Source: SIG603 sp964369215 (GTDB lineage: Bacteria > Bacillota > Clostridia > Oscillospirales > Acutalibacteraceae). Taken from it: 32,318 nucleotides of DNA. Under the pieces are notes generated by a model that was not told the DNA's origin, made no database searches, and worked only from the letters and a program-made list of their open reading frames with translations. Below are positions 1 to 8,290 of this stretch, one piece after another; the stretch's first letter is position 1; each line of letters opens with the position of its first letter. The DNA lies in the NCBI GenBank assembly GCA_964369215.1, contig CAYJEZ010000013.1, forward strand, positions 1-32,318, read 5' to 3'. The translations under genes and the position numbers were made by a program.

Positions 1-14
1 AATTTTATTATTAT

Positions 15-881
15 TTACATGCCAATATAATCAATATATTGTTCTAAGCACATGCCTAATTGTCGCATTGCCAGTGCATCTTCTGTACCTACATATCTTA
101 ACACTGTTGAATTTGCCTCATGCAATGTGTATTCTTCTTTTTCTTGTGTATATCTAAAAATAAAACCATATTCCGCAGAGTTTTTCACTAACCAAGAGTA
201 CAGTGGGTCTGTAACAAAGTCGTCTTTGTCTTCATCTAGCTTAATGCAAAGGCCTGTTTGCATTTCAGATTCATATGCTCGCGGAACAATAAACTTAGCT
301 GCCTCACGCGCCATAACCTCAGTATAATTTTCATCACTTACCAATTCTACTACTTTTTCATCGTTCATAATTTCTTGGTCTTCAGGGCTAACATATCCGT
401 ATTCTATATTTAATTCAAATCCTACATTTTCTACTTGCGTTGCCAAAGCCCTTAAAGCTTGGGCTATTTTATAGTCTACGCTTATACCTAAAGTTTCTTC
501 TAATTGGGGGACATAGTCTTGTGGCAATGGATTTTCCTCATTCACACAAAATAAAATATCTTCTCTATCGTATATTGGCAAACCCGTTTCTATGTCATAA
601 ACAACATCCATTTCGAGCTCTAAAATAGGTGTACCAACAATGTCAAACTCCCCTTCAAATATATCATCTTCGTTTGATTGTATTTCTGGCACCACAAAAA
701 CTGCAATAAGAAGATACGCTAAAATTATTAGAAAAACTATAAGAAACACTCCTAAAATCGTTCTAAATGCATTCAAACCTTTAAGTTTTGAGTCAATATT
801 TACTTTCTCTTGCTTTCCCATTTTTCCATATTGCCCATAATGTGGTGTAAAAACTATCGTAGATTTATGTTCTTTTTTCAC
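15..881 (-). CDS. Membrane-anchored VanY-like (D,D-carboxypeptidase fold) protein, probably inactive
   Basis: A 288-residue protein. Residues 1-40 are a basic cytoplasmic tail, about 41-64 form one strongly hydrophobic membrane segment, and the rest should lie outside the cell. From residue 117 on it follows the VanY / D-Ala-D-Ala carboxypeptidase pattern: NPLPQDYVP, a YGYVS block where SGYRS is usual, SEMQTG where SEHQTG is usual, W230, YGFIFRY and a final RYVG. The family's zinc and catalytic residues are replaced: the His of SEHQTG is Met207, the Asp of the AVD block is Lys214, the His of EPWH before RYVG is Val260, and the Arg of SGYRS is Val164. The fold is therefore probably kept while peptidase activity is lost, which suggests a peptidoglycan-binding or regulatory role (inference). 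The start is GTG with only a weak Shine-Dalgarno sequence. The gene is divergent from rny. Confidence 0.75.
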   Translation of the reverse strand: MKKEHKSTIVFTPHYGQYGKMGKQEKVNIDSKLKGLNAFRTILGVFLIVFLIILAYLLIAVFVVPEIQSNEDDIFEGEFDIVGTPILELEMDVVYDIETGLPIYDREDILFCVNEENPLPQDYVPQLEETLGISVDYKIAQALRALATQVENVGFELNIEYGYVSPEDQEIMNDEKVVELVSDENYTEVMAREAAKFIVPRAYESEMQTGLCIKLDEDKDDFVTDPLYSWLVKNSAEYGFIFRYTQEKEEYTLHEANSTVLRYVGTEDALAMRQLGMCLEQYIDYIGM

Positions 882-1183
882 TGCTAAGCCTAACCGATTT
901 TATGTGCATTGTAATGCTCTGTACTACGCAATACAATGTATACAATTAAATCTCTTCCTTTCCTATTCTTTATATGCAATAAAAGCCTTAAAAAATCTAA
1001 ACACTATATGTTGTAATTCTACTCTTTAATTTCACTAAAAAAAACAAATATATAACTGCCAAACATTATACACCATTGTAGCCTTAAAATAAATACTATT
1101 GCATAAAATTTCATTTTTTGTTTAGATTTCATTTGTAAAATTGGCCTTATTTAAAAAAAATGTGTAAAATATTGCTAAATTCC
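882..1183. other. AT-rich divergent intergenic region
   Basis: This gap of about 420 bases lies between the divergent VanY-like gene and rny. It is extremely AT-rich, with several A and T runs. On the minus strand there is a good Shine-Dalgarno sequence (complement of 956-963) followed by a TTG at 945 that opens a 26-codon frame overlapping the VanY-like start. The rny promoter lies at the right end. I see no RNA gene and no convincing minus-strand promoter. Confidence 0.5.
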
Positions 1184-1213
1184 TTGACAAGCATGGGTAA
1201 AAACACTTACAAT
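1184..1213 (+). promoter_or_regulatory. Sigma-A type promoter for rny
   Basis: A perfect -35 TTGACA at 1184-1189 is followed by an 18-base spacer and a -10 TACAAT at 1208-1213. This gives a leader of about 80 bases before the rny start. A second TTGACA at 1245-1250 has no well-placed -10. Confidence 0.65.
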
Positions 1214-1298
1214 AGTACATGTATCATTGTGCATTCATTGTATTTTGACACATTATTATTAACTTAAAATTTATAAAAAAAAGAAAAGGAGGTGCCAA

Positions 1299-2852
1299 AT
1301 GGATCCGATTATTGTTATTATACTTATTATTGTTACTGCTATAATAATAGCCCCTATATCTTTTTTTGTAGGAATTAATTACAGAAAAAAAATAGCCGAG
1401 GCTGGTATTACTTCAGCAGAAGTAGAAGCAGAACGAATTAAGAATGAAGCGAAAACAATAGCAGATGCTAAAAAGAAAGAAGCCGTTCTTGAAGGAAAAG
1501 ATGAAGTGCTAAAATTCCGCTCTGAAACTGAAAAGGATTTGGGTGACAGAAGAAAAGACATTCAAAGACAAGAAAGACGCGTTCAGCAAAAAGAGGAAAA
1601 CCTTGATAAAAAGCTTGACCAACTTGAGAATAAGGAAAATCAAATTGAGAACAAAAACAAAAAAGCTGACGAAATTGTAAAAGAGGCTGAAAAACTTAAA
1701 AAATCTCAACTTGAGGTTTTAGAGAAAATCTCTTCGTTTACGCAAGAGCAAGCTAAAGCTTATTTACTTGACAGTTTAGAGGGCGAACTTAGCCACGAAA
1801 AAGCAGTTAAAATAATGGATTTCGAACAATCTATGAAAGATAACTGTGACAAAATGGCTAGAGAAATGATTTCTTTAGCAATTCAAAGATGTGCTGCAGA
1901 CCATGTATCTGAAGCCGTAATAAGTGTTGTAAGTTTACCTAATGACGAAATGAAGGGTCGAATTATTGGTCGCGAAGGACGTAATATTCGTGCAATTGAG
2001 ACACTTACAGGTGTTGATTTAATTATTGATGACACACCAGAGGCTATTACTATCTCAAGTTTTGAGCCAGTAAGACGTGAAGTGGCTAGACTAACATTAG
2101 AAAGACTTATTTCTGACGGCAGAATTCATCCAAGTAAAATTGAGGAATCAGTAGAGAGGGCAAGAAGAGATGTTGATGCCACAATTAAATCAGAGGGTGA
2201 AAGAGCAATTATTGCAGCAGGTGTTAACGGAATTAACCACGAATTAATTAAAATTTTAGGAAGACTTAAGTATCGTACAAGCTACGGACAAAATGTTTTA
2301 TCTCACTCTCTTGAGGTTGCTCACTTATGTGGCATAATGGCTTCTGAATTAGGTCTTGACCCTACAATTGCCAGACGTGCAGGACTACTACATGATATTG
2401 GCAAGGCTTTAGACCACGAGATTGAGGGCTCACATGTTGAAATAGGTGTTGACCTTGCTAGAAAATACAAAGAGAGCGAGGCTGTTATACACGCTATTGC
2501 AGCACACCATGGCGACATTGAAGCAAAAACAGTAATAGCTTGTCTTGTTCAAGCGGCAGATGCCATTTCAGCAGCTAGACCTGGAGCAAGAAAAGAGAAC
2601 CTTGAGAGTTACATTAAAAGACTCGAAAAACTTGAAGAAATTACCTCTTCATTTGACGGCGTTGACAGATGTTACGCTATACAAGCAGGGCGAGAGATTA
2701 GAGTTCTTGTAAAACCTGAGGTAATTAATGATGAAAAAATGGCTATTTTAGCTAGGGATATTTGTAAAAGGATAGAAGAAGACATGAGTTATCCTGGTCA
2801 AATTAAGGTTAATATGATCAGAGAAAGCCGTGCAGTTGATTTTGCTAAATAA
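1299..2852 (+). CDS. rny: Ribonuclease Y
   Basis: Membrane-bound endoribonuclease that starts decay of many mRNAs in Bacillota. The 517 residues match the usual length of about 520. In order: an N-terminal membrane helix (about residues 3-27), a long charged coiled coil (about 35-180, rich in E, K, Q and R), a KH RNA-binding domain around GRIIGREGRNIRAIE, and an HD domain with HSLEVAHLCG, the metal-binding HDIGKALDHE and AAHHGDIE. The ATG has a strong AAGGAGGT ribosome binding site at 1286-1293. The following gene is ymdB, a common neighbour and known functional partner of rny in Bacillota. All key motifs are intact. Confidence 0.97.
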   Translation: MDPIIVIILIIVTAIIIAPISFFVGINYRKKIAEAGITSAEVEAERIKNEAKTIADAKKKEAVLEGKDEVLKFRSETEKDLGDRRKDIQRQERRVQQKEENLDKKLDQLENKENQIENKNKKADEIVKEAEKLKKSQLEVLEKISSFTQEQAKAYLLDSLEGELSHEKAVKIMDFEQSMKDNCDKMAREMISLAIQRCAADHVSEAVISVVSLPNDEMKGRIIGREGRNIRAIETLTGVDLIIDDTPEAITISSFEPVRREVARLTLERLISDGRIHPSKIEESVERARRDVDATIKSEGERAIIAAGVNGINHELIKILGRLKYRTSYGQNVLSHSLEVAHLCGIMASELGLDPTIARRAGLLHDIGKALDHEIEGSHVEIGVDLARKYKESEAVIHAIAAHHGDIEAKTVIACLVQAADAISAARPGARKENLESYIKRLEKLEEITSSFDGVDRCYAIQAGREIRVLVKPEVINDEKMAILARDICKRIEEDMSYPGQIKVNMIRESRAVDFAK

Positions 2853-2990
2853 ATGCAATTAACATAGATTTTTATTTTGACAAATATTGGCAATAGATTA
2901 AACATTGTTTTAATCTTGTGGCATTTTAATACATCTATATATGCCTTGTGCTCTAAGCCAAGACGTTGAATACTATTCATCAAAAATAAT

Positions 2991-3037
2991 GAGATAGTGT
3001 CCTGTGCATTCAGCATTCGGACACTGTCTTATTTTAT
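2991..3037 (+). terminator. Probable intrinsic terminator after rny
   Basis: A 12-base-pair hairpin pairs 2991-3002 with 3019-3030 (core GTGTCC/GGACAC, one G-U type pair) around a 16-base loop, and is followed by ATTTTATT. It lies about 140 bases after the rny stop and 155 bases before ymdB, so it may separate the two or only reduce read-through. The T tract is interrupted. Confidence 0.55.
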
Positions 3038-3190
3038 TAAAATTAATATTTAAGAAAGGTTGCAAAGCTAATATAGTCAAACTACTACAAAATCACAACA
3101 AATCTCTGCTTACATAAACCCATAAATATTTTGATGATTTTTGAATTAGTTATGACTATACTTCAAATTGCTTTGCTTTTGGTCGTTAAC

Positions 3191-3964
3191 ATGAATATAC
3201 TCGCTATAGGTGATGTAATTGGACTTACTGGTAGTGAATTTTTGCGCTCAAAACTAGCAAAAATCAAAAAAGAAAAACAAATCGACATGGTTATAGCCAA
3301 CGGCGAAAACTCTTCTGACGGAAACGGAATAACTCCAAGTTCTGCAGACTATCTTCTTGACAGTGGCGTTGATGTGATAACTACAGGTAATCACACTTAT
3401 AGAAGGTCAGAAGTTTATGACTACTTAGACAACTCTAACAACCCAGTAATAAGACCATATAATTTTCCAAATTCTGCTCCTGGTAAAGGGGTTTATATAC
3501 ACGATATGGGCAGAAGCCGTGTAGCGGTAATTAATATTATTGGAACTGCTTATATGGAGAGTTTAGCTTGCCCTTTTGAGGCATTAGATAATATTTTAAA
3601 TAGTTATGATTTGCCTAAAATAGTAATAGTAGACTTTCACGCTGAAGCTACAGGTGAGAAAAAGGCTTTTGCTTATTACTCAGACGGAAGGGTTAGTGCT
3701 GTTTTTGGTACACACACACATATTCAAACCGCAGACGCACAAATTTTGCCTAAAGGAACAGGCTATATAACCGATGTAGGTATGGTTGGTAGCATAAATT
3801 CAGTTCTAGGGGTTCAGTCTGAATTGGTAATAAAAAAACTTAAAACAAAATTGCCTGTAAGATTTACTTATGCGAAAACCGAACAAAAAATGGATTGTAT
3901 TTTATTTGACATTGATGAGAAAACAGGACTATGCAAAAGAGCCGAAAGATTGAGTTTTATATAG
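3191..3964 (+). CDS. ymdB: YmdB-family 2',3'-cyclic-nucleotide phosphodiesterase
   Basis: Calcineurin-like phosphodiesterase. In Bacillus subtilis YmdB hydrolyses 2',3'-cyclic nucleotides and influences biofilm and motility decisions through RNA metabolism. The frame is open from 3131, but the family begins with the motif M-I-L-x-I-G-D, which places the start at ATG 3191 (257 residues). From that start the metal ligands fall at the family positions: Asp8 (IGD), Glu39 (NGEN), Asn67 and His68 (TGNHT), His150 (DFHAE), and His175 and His177 (GTHTH). The C-terminal ITDVGM block is present. No clear Shine-Dalgarno sequence precedes either candidate start, so the start rests on family alignment. It lies between rny and fakA. 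Confidence 0.92.
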   Translation: MNILAIGDVIGLTGSEFLRSKLAKIKKEKQIDMVIANGENSSDGNGITPSSADYLLDSGVDVITTGNHTYRRSEVYDYLDNSNNPVIRPYNFPNSAPGKGVYIHDMGRSRVAVINIIGTAYMESLACPFEALDNILNSYDLPKIVIVDFHAEATGEKKAFAYYSDGRVSAVFGTHTHIQTADAQILPKGTGYITDVGMVGSINSVLGVQSELVIKKLKTKLPVRFTYAKTEQKMDCILFDIDEKTGLCKRAERLSFI

Positions 3965-4000
3965 CTGCAAAAAAGGTATAAAAATTTAATAAAATATAGT

Positions 4001-4029
4001 TTGAATTTTATTTTATTGTATGATATAAT
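4001..4029 (+). promoter_or_regulatory. Sigma-A type promoter for fakA
   Basis: TTGAAT at 4001-4006, a 17-base spacer and a perfect TATAAT at 4024-4029. The implied transcript begins near 4036, about 40 bases before the fakA start, so fakA has its own promoter despite following ymdB closely. Confidence 0.75.
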
Positions 4030-4075
4030 ATTATAAATTTATTTTGCTTTTATTAATAAAAAGGATGTGTTATCG

Positions 4076-5713
4076 TTGATTAAAGGTTTTCAGCTAAGAG
4101 ATGCTATAATCTCCGGATCTAACAATATAGGTAATCATAAAGAGTATGTAAACTCACTTAATATTTTTCCTGTACCAGATGGAGACACAGGCACAAATAT
4201 GACTATGACAATTATGGCTGCCGCTAAAGCATTGTCAAAACTTGATGATAGTTGCACTGTTTCAGATGTAGCTAAAACGGCTGCTTCAGCAATGTTAAGA
4301 GGTGCTAGGGGCAATTCAGGCGTAATTTTATCTTTATTATTTAAAGGTTTAAGCCAAGGGTTAAAAGATCAAATTGAAGTAGATGGAGTAGAGCTTACAA
4401 ATGCTCTTGCCCAAGGTGTAAACGAGGCTTATGGCGCAGTAATGAAACCTACTGAGGGTACAATTTTAACAGTTGCAAGAGTTAGCACCGAGGTTGCAAG
4501 CTCTGCTTTTGAGATAGACAGTGACCCTGTTTATGTGTGGGGTGCAGTTTGTAGTGGCGCCGCTTTAGCTTTAGAGGAGACCCCTGAGCTACTGCCTGTG
4601 CTGAAAAAAGCAGGCGTTGTAGACGCAGGCGGAAAAGGTTTATGCTTAATTTTTGACGGTATGTTAAGTGTTTTCAAGCACGAATTAATCGTGCAAAAAG
4701 AAGACGGCTTAAATAAAGAAGAGAATGACTTTGAAAGTGTTATTGCTCAATTTGATGAAGAGATTAATTTCACATATTGTACAGAGTGTATCGTTATCAA
4801 AAATACTGATATTGAAAAAGACCCAAAAGAGCTCAGAGACTATCTTGAAACTATGGGTGACAGTGTTGTTTTAGTTGATGATGATGAAATAATCAAACTT
4901 CACGTTCATACCGAAGAACCTTTGACGGTTTTAACTCGTGCTAATGAATACGGAGATATTTTGAATATCAAGGTAGAGAACATGAGGGCACAAAACGAAG
5001 AAGCTAAGTCAGAGACAAAAGCTCCTGTTTTAATGCCTCAAGAGCCAACAGAAGATATTGGTTTTGTTGGCGTAGCGGCAGGTAAAGGCTTAATTGAGCT
5101 TTTCACCGAGCTTGGATGCTCACATGTTGTAAGTGGCGGACAGACTATGAACCCTAGCACAGAAGATATGGTAAAAGCTATTTTGGCAACACCGGCAAAA
5201 ACAGTTTTTGTTCTTCCAAACAATAAAAATATTATTATGGCAGCTCAACAAGCCATTCCATTAGTTACTGATAGAGAAGTTTTAGTAATACCTACAAAAA
5301 CTATCCCTCAAGGCATTTCTGCTATGATTTCTTTTGACCCTGATAGCAGTATAGAAGAAAATTCTGAAACTATGATGAGTGTTATAGATGTTGTTGACAC
5401 AGGCCTTGTAACCTTTGCCGCACGTGACTCAGAATTTGGCAACAGCAAAATAAAAGAGGGAGAGATTCTTGGTCTTTGTAACGGTAAAATGGACTTTGTA
5501 GAGAAATCTCCTGTAAATGCTTGCTATAAAGTTGTAAAATCATTAGTAACGAAGAAAACATCGTTTGTTACTCTTATTTACGGTAATGATATAGGCGAAG
5601 AAGATGCACAAAAGGCATATGACCTTATTAAAAATAAGCTTTCATCAAATATTGAGGTAACACTTATTAAAGGTGACCAACCTGTTTATTACTTTATCGT
5701 TTCTGTAGAGTAA
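4076..5713 (+). CDS. fakA: Fatty acid kinase subunit FakA (DAK2 domain, YloV family)
   Basis: Kinase subunit that phosphorylates fatty acids presented by FakB (DegV-type) proteins, feeding acyl-phosphate to phospholipid synthesis. The N-terminal DAK2 domain carries the ATP/Mg motif PVPDGDTGTNM (Asp35 and Asp37 from the start chosen here). The middle part has the Cys-containing YCTECIV segment, and the C-terminal part resembles the DegV/EDD fold seen in YloV proteins. Total length is 545 residues, typical for the family. The frame opens at a GTG (4067), but that is only two bases from the AAGGA at 4061-4065. TTG at 4076 has 10-base spacing and matches the family N terminus, so it is preferred. 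It has its own promoter and a strong terminator. No FakB gene is visible here. Confidence 0.94.
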   Translation: MIKGFQLRDAIISGSNNIGNHKEYVNSLNIFPVPDGDTGTNMTMTIMAAAKALSKLDDSCTVSDVAKTAASAMLRGARGNSGVILSLLFKGLSQGLKDQIEVDGVELTNALAQGVNEAYGAVMKPTEGTILTVARVSTEVASSAFEIDSDPVYVWGAVCSGAALALEETPELLPVLKKAGVVDAGGKGLCLIFDGMLSVFKHELIVQKEDGLNKEENDFESVIAQFDEEINFTYCTECIVIKNTDIEKDPKELRDYLETMGDSVVLVDDDEIIKLHVHTEEPLTVLTRANEYGDILNIKVENMRAQNEEAKSETKAPVLMPQEPTEDIGFVGVAAGKGLIELFTELGCSHVVSGGQTMNPSTEDMVKAILATPAKTVFVLPNNKNIIMAAQQAIPLVTDREVLVIPTKTIPQGISAMISFDPDSSIEENSETMMSVIDVVDTGLVTFAARDSEFGNSKIKEGEILGLCNGKMDFVEKSPVNACYKVVKSLVTKKTSFVTLIYGNDIGEEDAQKAYDLIKNKLSSNIEVTLIKGDQPVYYFIVSVE

Positions 5714-5747
5714 TAAATTAGTTTTACAAGATGATTTTCAATATATA

Positions 5748-5786
5748 AAACCCAACGTTGTTATTTTGTCAACGTTGGGTTTTGTT
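5748..5786. terminator. Bidirectional intrinsic terminator between fakA and gatD
   Basis: A perfect 13-base-pair stem pairs 5748-5760 (AAACCCAACGTTG) with 5770-5782 around a 9-base loop. There is a T-rich tail on the plus strand, and A residues on the left give a T tract on the minus strand. It sits between two convergent genes and can serve both. Confidence 0.9.
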
Positions 5787-5796
5787 TTACTAAATT

Positions 5797-6525
5797 TTAC
5801 ATAGCCTTATACTTTTGAGGCTTAGTAGATATATATTTATCGAATTCTTCTAGTTTTTTCTCATAGGCAGAAATTAATTCTTTTTCAAAGGGCAACTCAC
5901 AGTTTTTTACGCCAATTACATCTAACAAATGCTTTGTAAAATAAGGGTTTAATATTAATAGCGGCCCTGTTAAATATGTGGCGTATAAATTATTTTTATG
6001 TACTCCCTCAAAGTTACATTCTGGGTTCATTCCCATACCTTTAGAGAGCTCAAATAATGAAAAACTGTCATCTTTAGGAAAACAAGTGGTAAATTGTGTT
6101 TTAAAGCCTATAACAGATTTCCCCATATATTTAACTTCACATTCGCTATAATGCCTTTGATTAAAATTTTGCTTAGCATACATGCTCACAATCCCTAATC
6201 CGTGCACTTTATCTCCATTAGGTTTTTCAATATAGTCGCCCAATATCTCTAAAGCGTTTCCGGTAAACAAAAAAACTTTCCCGCTATCAATGGCATTCTC
6301 AAATTCTTTTTTATAAGGCGCTAATAACTCAATAATTCTTTCTTGAGTTTTCTCTGTAGTGCCAGCCATATACACAAAGTCAATATCTTCATCTAGAAAT
6401 CTAGGTTTTTCACTAAGCTTTGTTTCAATAACTTCCTCATTTTTAAAACATTTTTTTAAATAGTTAATATTTCCCATATCGCCGTAAAGGTTACATACCT
6501 CTGGAAATAGTAATTCAATTCTCAT
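5797..6525 (-). CDS. gatD: GatD-like class I glutamine amidotransferase without catalytic Cys and His
   Basis: In Bacillota GatD supplies ammonia from glutamine to MurT, and the pair amidates the D-Glu of lipid II. The N terminus (PEVCNLYGDMGNI) and the overall course to LYATYLTGPLL follow GatD. However, the nucleophile elbow, normally CGGYQ-like, reads FTGNALE with Thr88 where Cys belongs, and the YLHGP motif reads YLTGP with Thr186 where His belongs. The Gly-rich oxyanion segment is also altered (MAGTTEKTQ). Glutaminase activity is therefore not expected (inference). The length of 242 is normal. The start overlaps the murT end by 11 bases, so the two are translationally coupled. The frame is intact and not obviously decaying, so this looks like an adapted subunit. 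A lipid II role should be treated as unproven. Confidence 0.85.
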   Translation of the reverse strand: MRIELLFPEVCNLYGDMGNINYLKKCFKNEEVIETKLSEKPRFLDEDIDFVYMAGTTEKTQERIIELLAPYKKEFENAIDSGKVFLFTGNALEILGDYIEKPNGDKVHGLGIVSMYAKQNFNQRHYSECEVKYMGKSVIGFKTQFTTCFPKDDSFSLFELSKGMGMNPECNFEGVHKNNLYATYLTGPLLILNPYFTKHLLDVIGVKNCELPFEKELISAYEKKLEEFDKYISTKPQKYKAM

Positions 6526-7900
6526 AGCATTTGTCCTTTATCTTTTTTTGTAAGTTTAATTGAAGTTCTTTCGACTCGTTGACTAAATAATGATTAAAGC
6601 AAATAATAAAAGCGTCTGACTTATTGTAGTCTATTACTTCACTAATTTTCTCATATCCTTTGCATTGCTTTATCTTGTCTTTGCTACACCCTGCAAGCAA
6701 TAACCTTATATAAATGTCGTCTGCTCTTTCACCTTCAATAATTATTTGATTAACTTCATCATTGTTCAAATATTCAAAATCGGCATCGTATATCCAAGAT
6801 ATATTTTCAACATAAGAATTATAAGCATGTGTGTCCTCTAAAATTAGTATAATGCATTTTTTCCCACTGTAATTAGCTATATTACCTAGCACTCTTGAAC
6901 AAGCTATAGGATTCCAGCCTTTTGACATAAACCTAATTATCTTTTTATTGTCTTCAACAATCTCGTTTAATCTGCTCTCTACTATTCGAACATTTGAAAA
7001 GGCTTCAATAACTTTATTAGCACTGTAACCCATTTCACAAAGAAGAGATAAGGCAGCTATTTGGTTATACATGTTAGTTATATTCGCATCAAGCAACTTC
7101 ACATCATACTCTTTTTCATTTACCTTTATTAAAGCAACAGTGCTCTCTTTATCAGCCTTTACAATAGAGTTATTTATAAAGCTTTTTCCATAGCCACATT
7201 TTTTACAATAATATTTACCTATGTGATGATATCTTCTAAAATCATAAATCAGCTCATTATAGCACTTAGGACAATTGGTTCCGTCGTTGATAATGCTGTT
7301 ATGATTTTCGTTCTCAAATTCTTGCTTATCTATTCCAAAATATACTCGTTTATTTTTGCTTCCTAAATTAGAACATACCGGGTCGTCGGCATTTAAAACA
7401 AGAGTTGTGTTTTTGGTTATATTATCGTCTAATAAATCAAAAATATACTCTACATGAGCATTTCTTCTATATGAGTCTCTAAACAAATTTGTTACTAGTA
7501 AAACATCTAAATTTAAATACGGAAGTATTCTCGGAGAGCTACGCTCATCTATCTCAAAAATGGCAAGTTGCTTTTTTTGTTTTCCTAATAAGGTGCTGTT
7601 GGCAACAAGGCAAGAGGCTATGCCCGTAGCTACATTTGTCCCCTCTCTGTTAGAGATAAATTCTTCACCAACTTCGCTTATTACATCTGTAATAAAATTT
7701 GTAGTAGTAGTTTTTCCATTTGTACCTGTAATTCCAACTATTTTTCTAGGCTTATCTATTCTGTCTAAAAAATCTGGACAAAGAATTATTGCCCAAGACC
7801 CAGGCATCGACGTACCTTTTCTACCTATTATCTTTAGCACTAAAGCAGTGCCCTTTGCAAAAAACAACGCAAAATAAAATCTCAAGCCTTTTTTCTTCAT
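6515..7900 (-). CDS. murT: MurT-like Mur ligase with zinc ribbon (divergent)
   Basis: Mur-ligase-family ATPase. Canonical MurT activates the D-Glu carboxylate of lipid II with ATP for amidation. From the ATG at 7900 (461 residues) the order is: a hydrophobic N-terminal stretch, the P-loop ITGTNGKTTTTN (about 57-68), SNREGTN, the EIDERS segment, NLFRD, NADDP, a zinc ribbon with CPKC and CKKC (Cys 210, 213, 232, 235) and a C-terminal DUF1727-type domain with SWIYDADFE. Departures from the usual family pattern: DRYGE after NLFRD is not recognisable, KNPxG reads GWNPIAC, and the Asp-rich ADGxD block before SWxxD reads NSYVEN, so the Asp that completes the GatD triad appears lost. The frame also opens at GTG 7933 without a Shine-Dalgarno sequence. 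ATG 7900 matches the family start, with AGAAAGG about 15 bases upstream. Confidence 0.85.
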   Translation of the reverse strand: MKKKGLRFYFALFFAKGTALVLKIIGRKGTSMPGSWAIILCPDFLDRIDKPRKIVGITGTNGKTTTTNFITDVISEVGEEFISNREGTNVATGIASCLVANSTLLGKQKKQLAIFEIDERSSPRILPYLNLDVLLVTNLFRDSYRRNAHVEYIFDLLDDNITKNTTLVLNADDPVCSNLGSKNKRVYFGIDKQEFENENHNSIINDGTNCPKCYNELIYDFRRYHHIGKYYCKKCGYGKSFINNSIVKADKESTVALIKVNEKEYDVKLLDANITNMYNQIAALSLLCEMGYSANKVIEAFSNVRIVESRLNEIVEDNKKIIRFMSKGWNPIACSRVLGNIANYSGKKCIILILEDTHAYNSYVENISWIYDADFEYLNNDEVNQIIIEGERADDIYIRLLLAGCSKDKIKQCKGYEKISEVIDYNKSDAFIICFNHYLVNESKELQLNLQKKIKDKCYEN

Positions 7901-8091
7901 AAATTTATTATCATTCCTTTCTGGAAAACTCACCCATATATATATTATATAAAGTAAGTGAGAGAGATGTGCTATAAATATGAATAAACAATTAATACAC
8001 TATCATTAAATATTCTTTTAAAGTGTTATTATATATCATGGCTAAATTTATATCAAAATATAAAATTGCTGTTAAATAAATTAAAATTTTC
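7901..8091. other. AT-rich divergent intergenic region
   Basis: This lies between murT (leftward) and the decarboxylase operon (rightward). It is AT-rich, with a TATATAAT-like block near 7937-7953 that could be the minus-strand -10 for murT, but no convincing -35 was found. The rightward promoter and leader occupy 8092-8290 and are described separately. Confidence 0.4.
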
Positions 8092-8120
8092 TTGTAAATT
8101 CGTGAAATATATGTTATTAT
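8092..8120 (+). promoter_or_regulatory. Sigma-A type promoter of the sodium-pump decarboxylase operon
   Basis: TTGTAA at 8092-8097, a 17-base spacer and TATTAT at 8115-8120. Transcription would begin near 8127 and give a leader of about 165 bases before the first gene. Confidence 0.65.
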
Positions 8121-8187
8121 ATACGTGGTTTTAATATAATGAGGGGGAATCGCGTTTTTTTATTCGCAACATATTTCTTCTCTTAAC

Positions 8188-8214
8188 AAATAGGATATTT
8201 ATCCTGTTTTTAAA
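8188..8214 (+). promoter_or_regulatory. Terminator-like hairpin in the operon leader
   Basis: AAATAGGAT (8188-8196) pairs with ATCCTGTTT (8201-8209), with one wobble, around an ATTT loop, and is followed by TTT and then AAAC. It could act as a weak attenuator in the leader. A 15-codon frame at 8139-8186 (ATG, no Shine-Dalgarno sequence, four Phe codons) ends two bases before it. Low certainty because the T tract is short. Confidence 0.3.
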
Positions 8215-8219
8215 CTTTT

Positions 8220-8255
8220 ACTAATTAACCTATTTTGTATAAATAGTTGATTAGT
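8220..8255 (+). promoter_or_regulatory. Long near-perfect leader hairpin upstream of the oadG-like gene
   Basis: The arm ACTAATTAACCTATTT (8220-8235) pairs with AAATAGTTGATTAGT (8241-8255) through 15 base pairs with one bulged C and one G-U, closing a TGTAT loop. It lies 20 bases before the AAGGAGG ribosome binding site of the first gene and has no T tract, so it is more likely an RNA-level regulatory or stabilising element, or a DNA dyad for a regulator, than a terminator. Confidence 0.45.
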
Positions 8256-8290
8256 ATAGCCATAATGTGAACTGAAAGGAGGATACTTAT

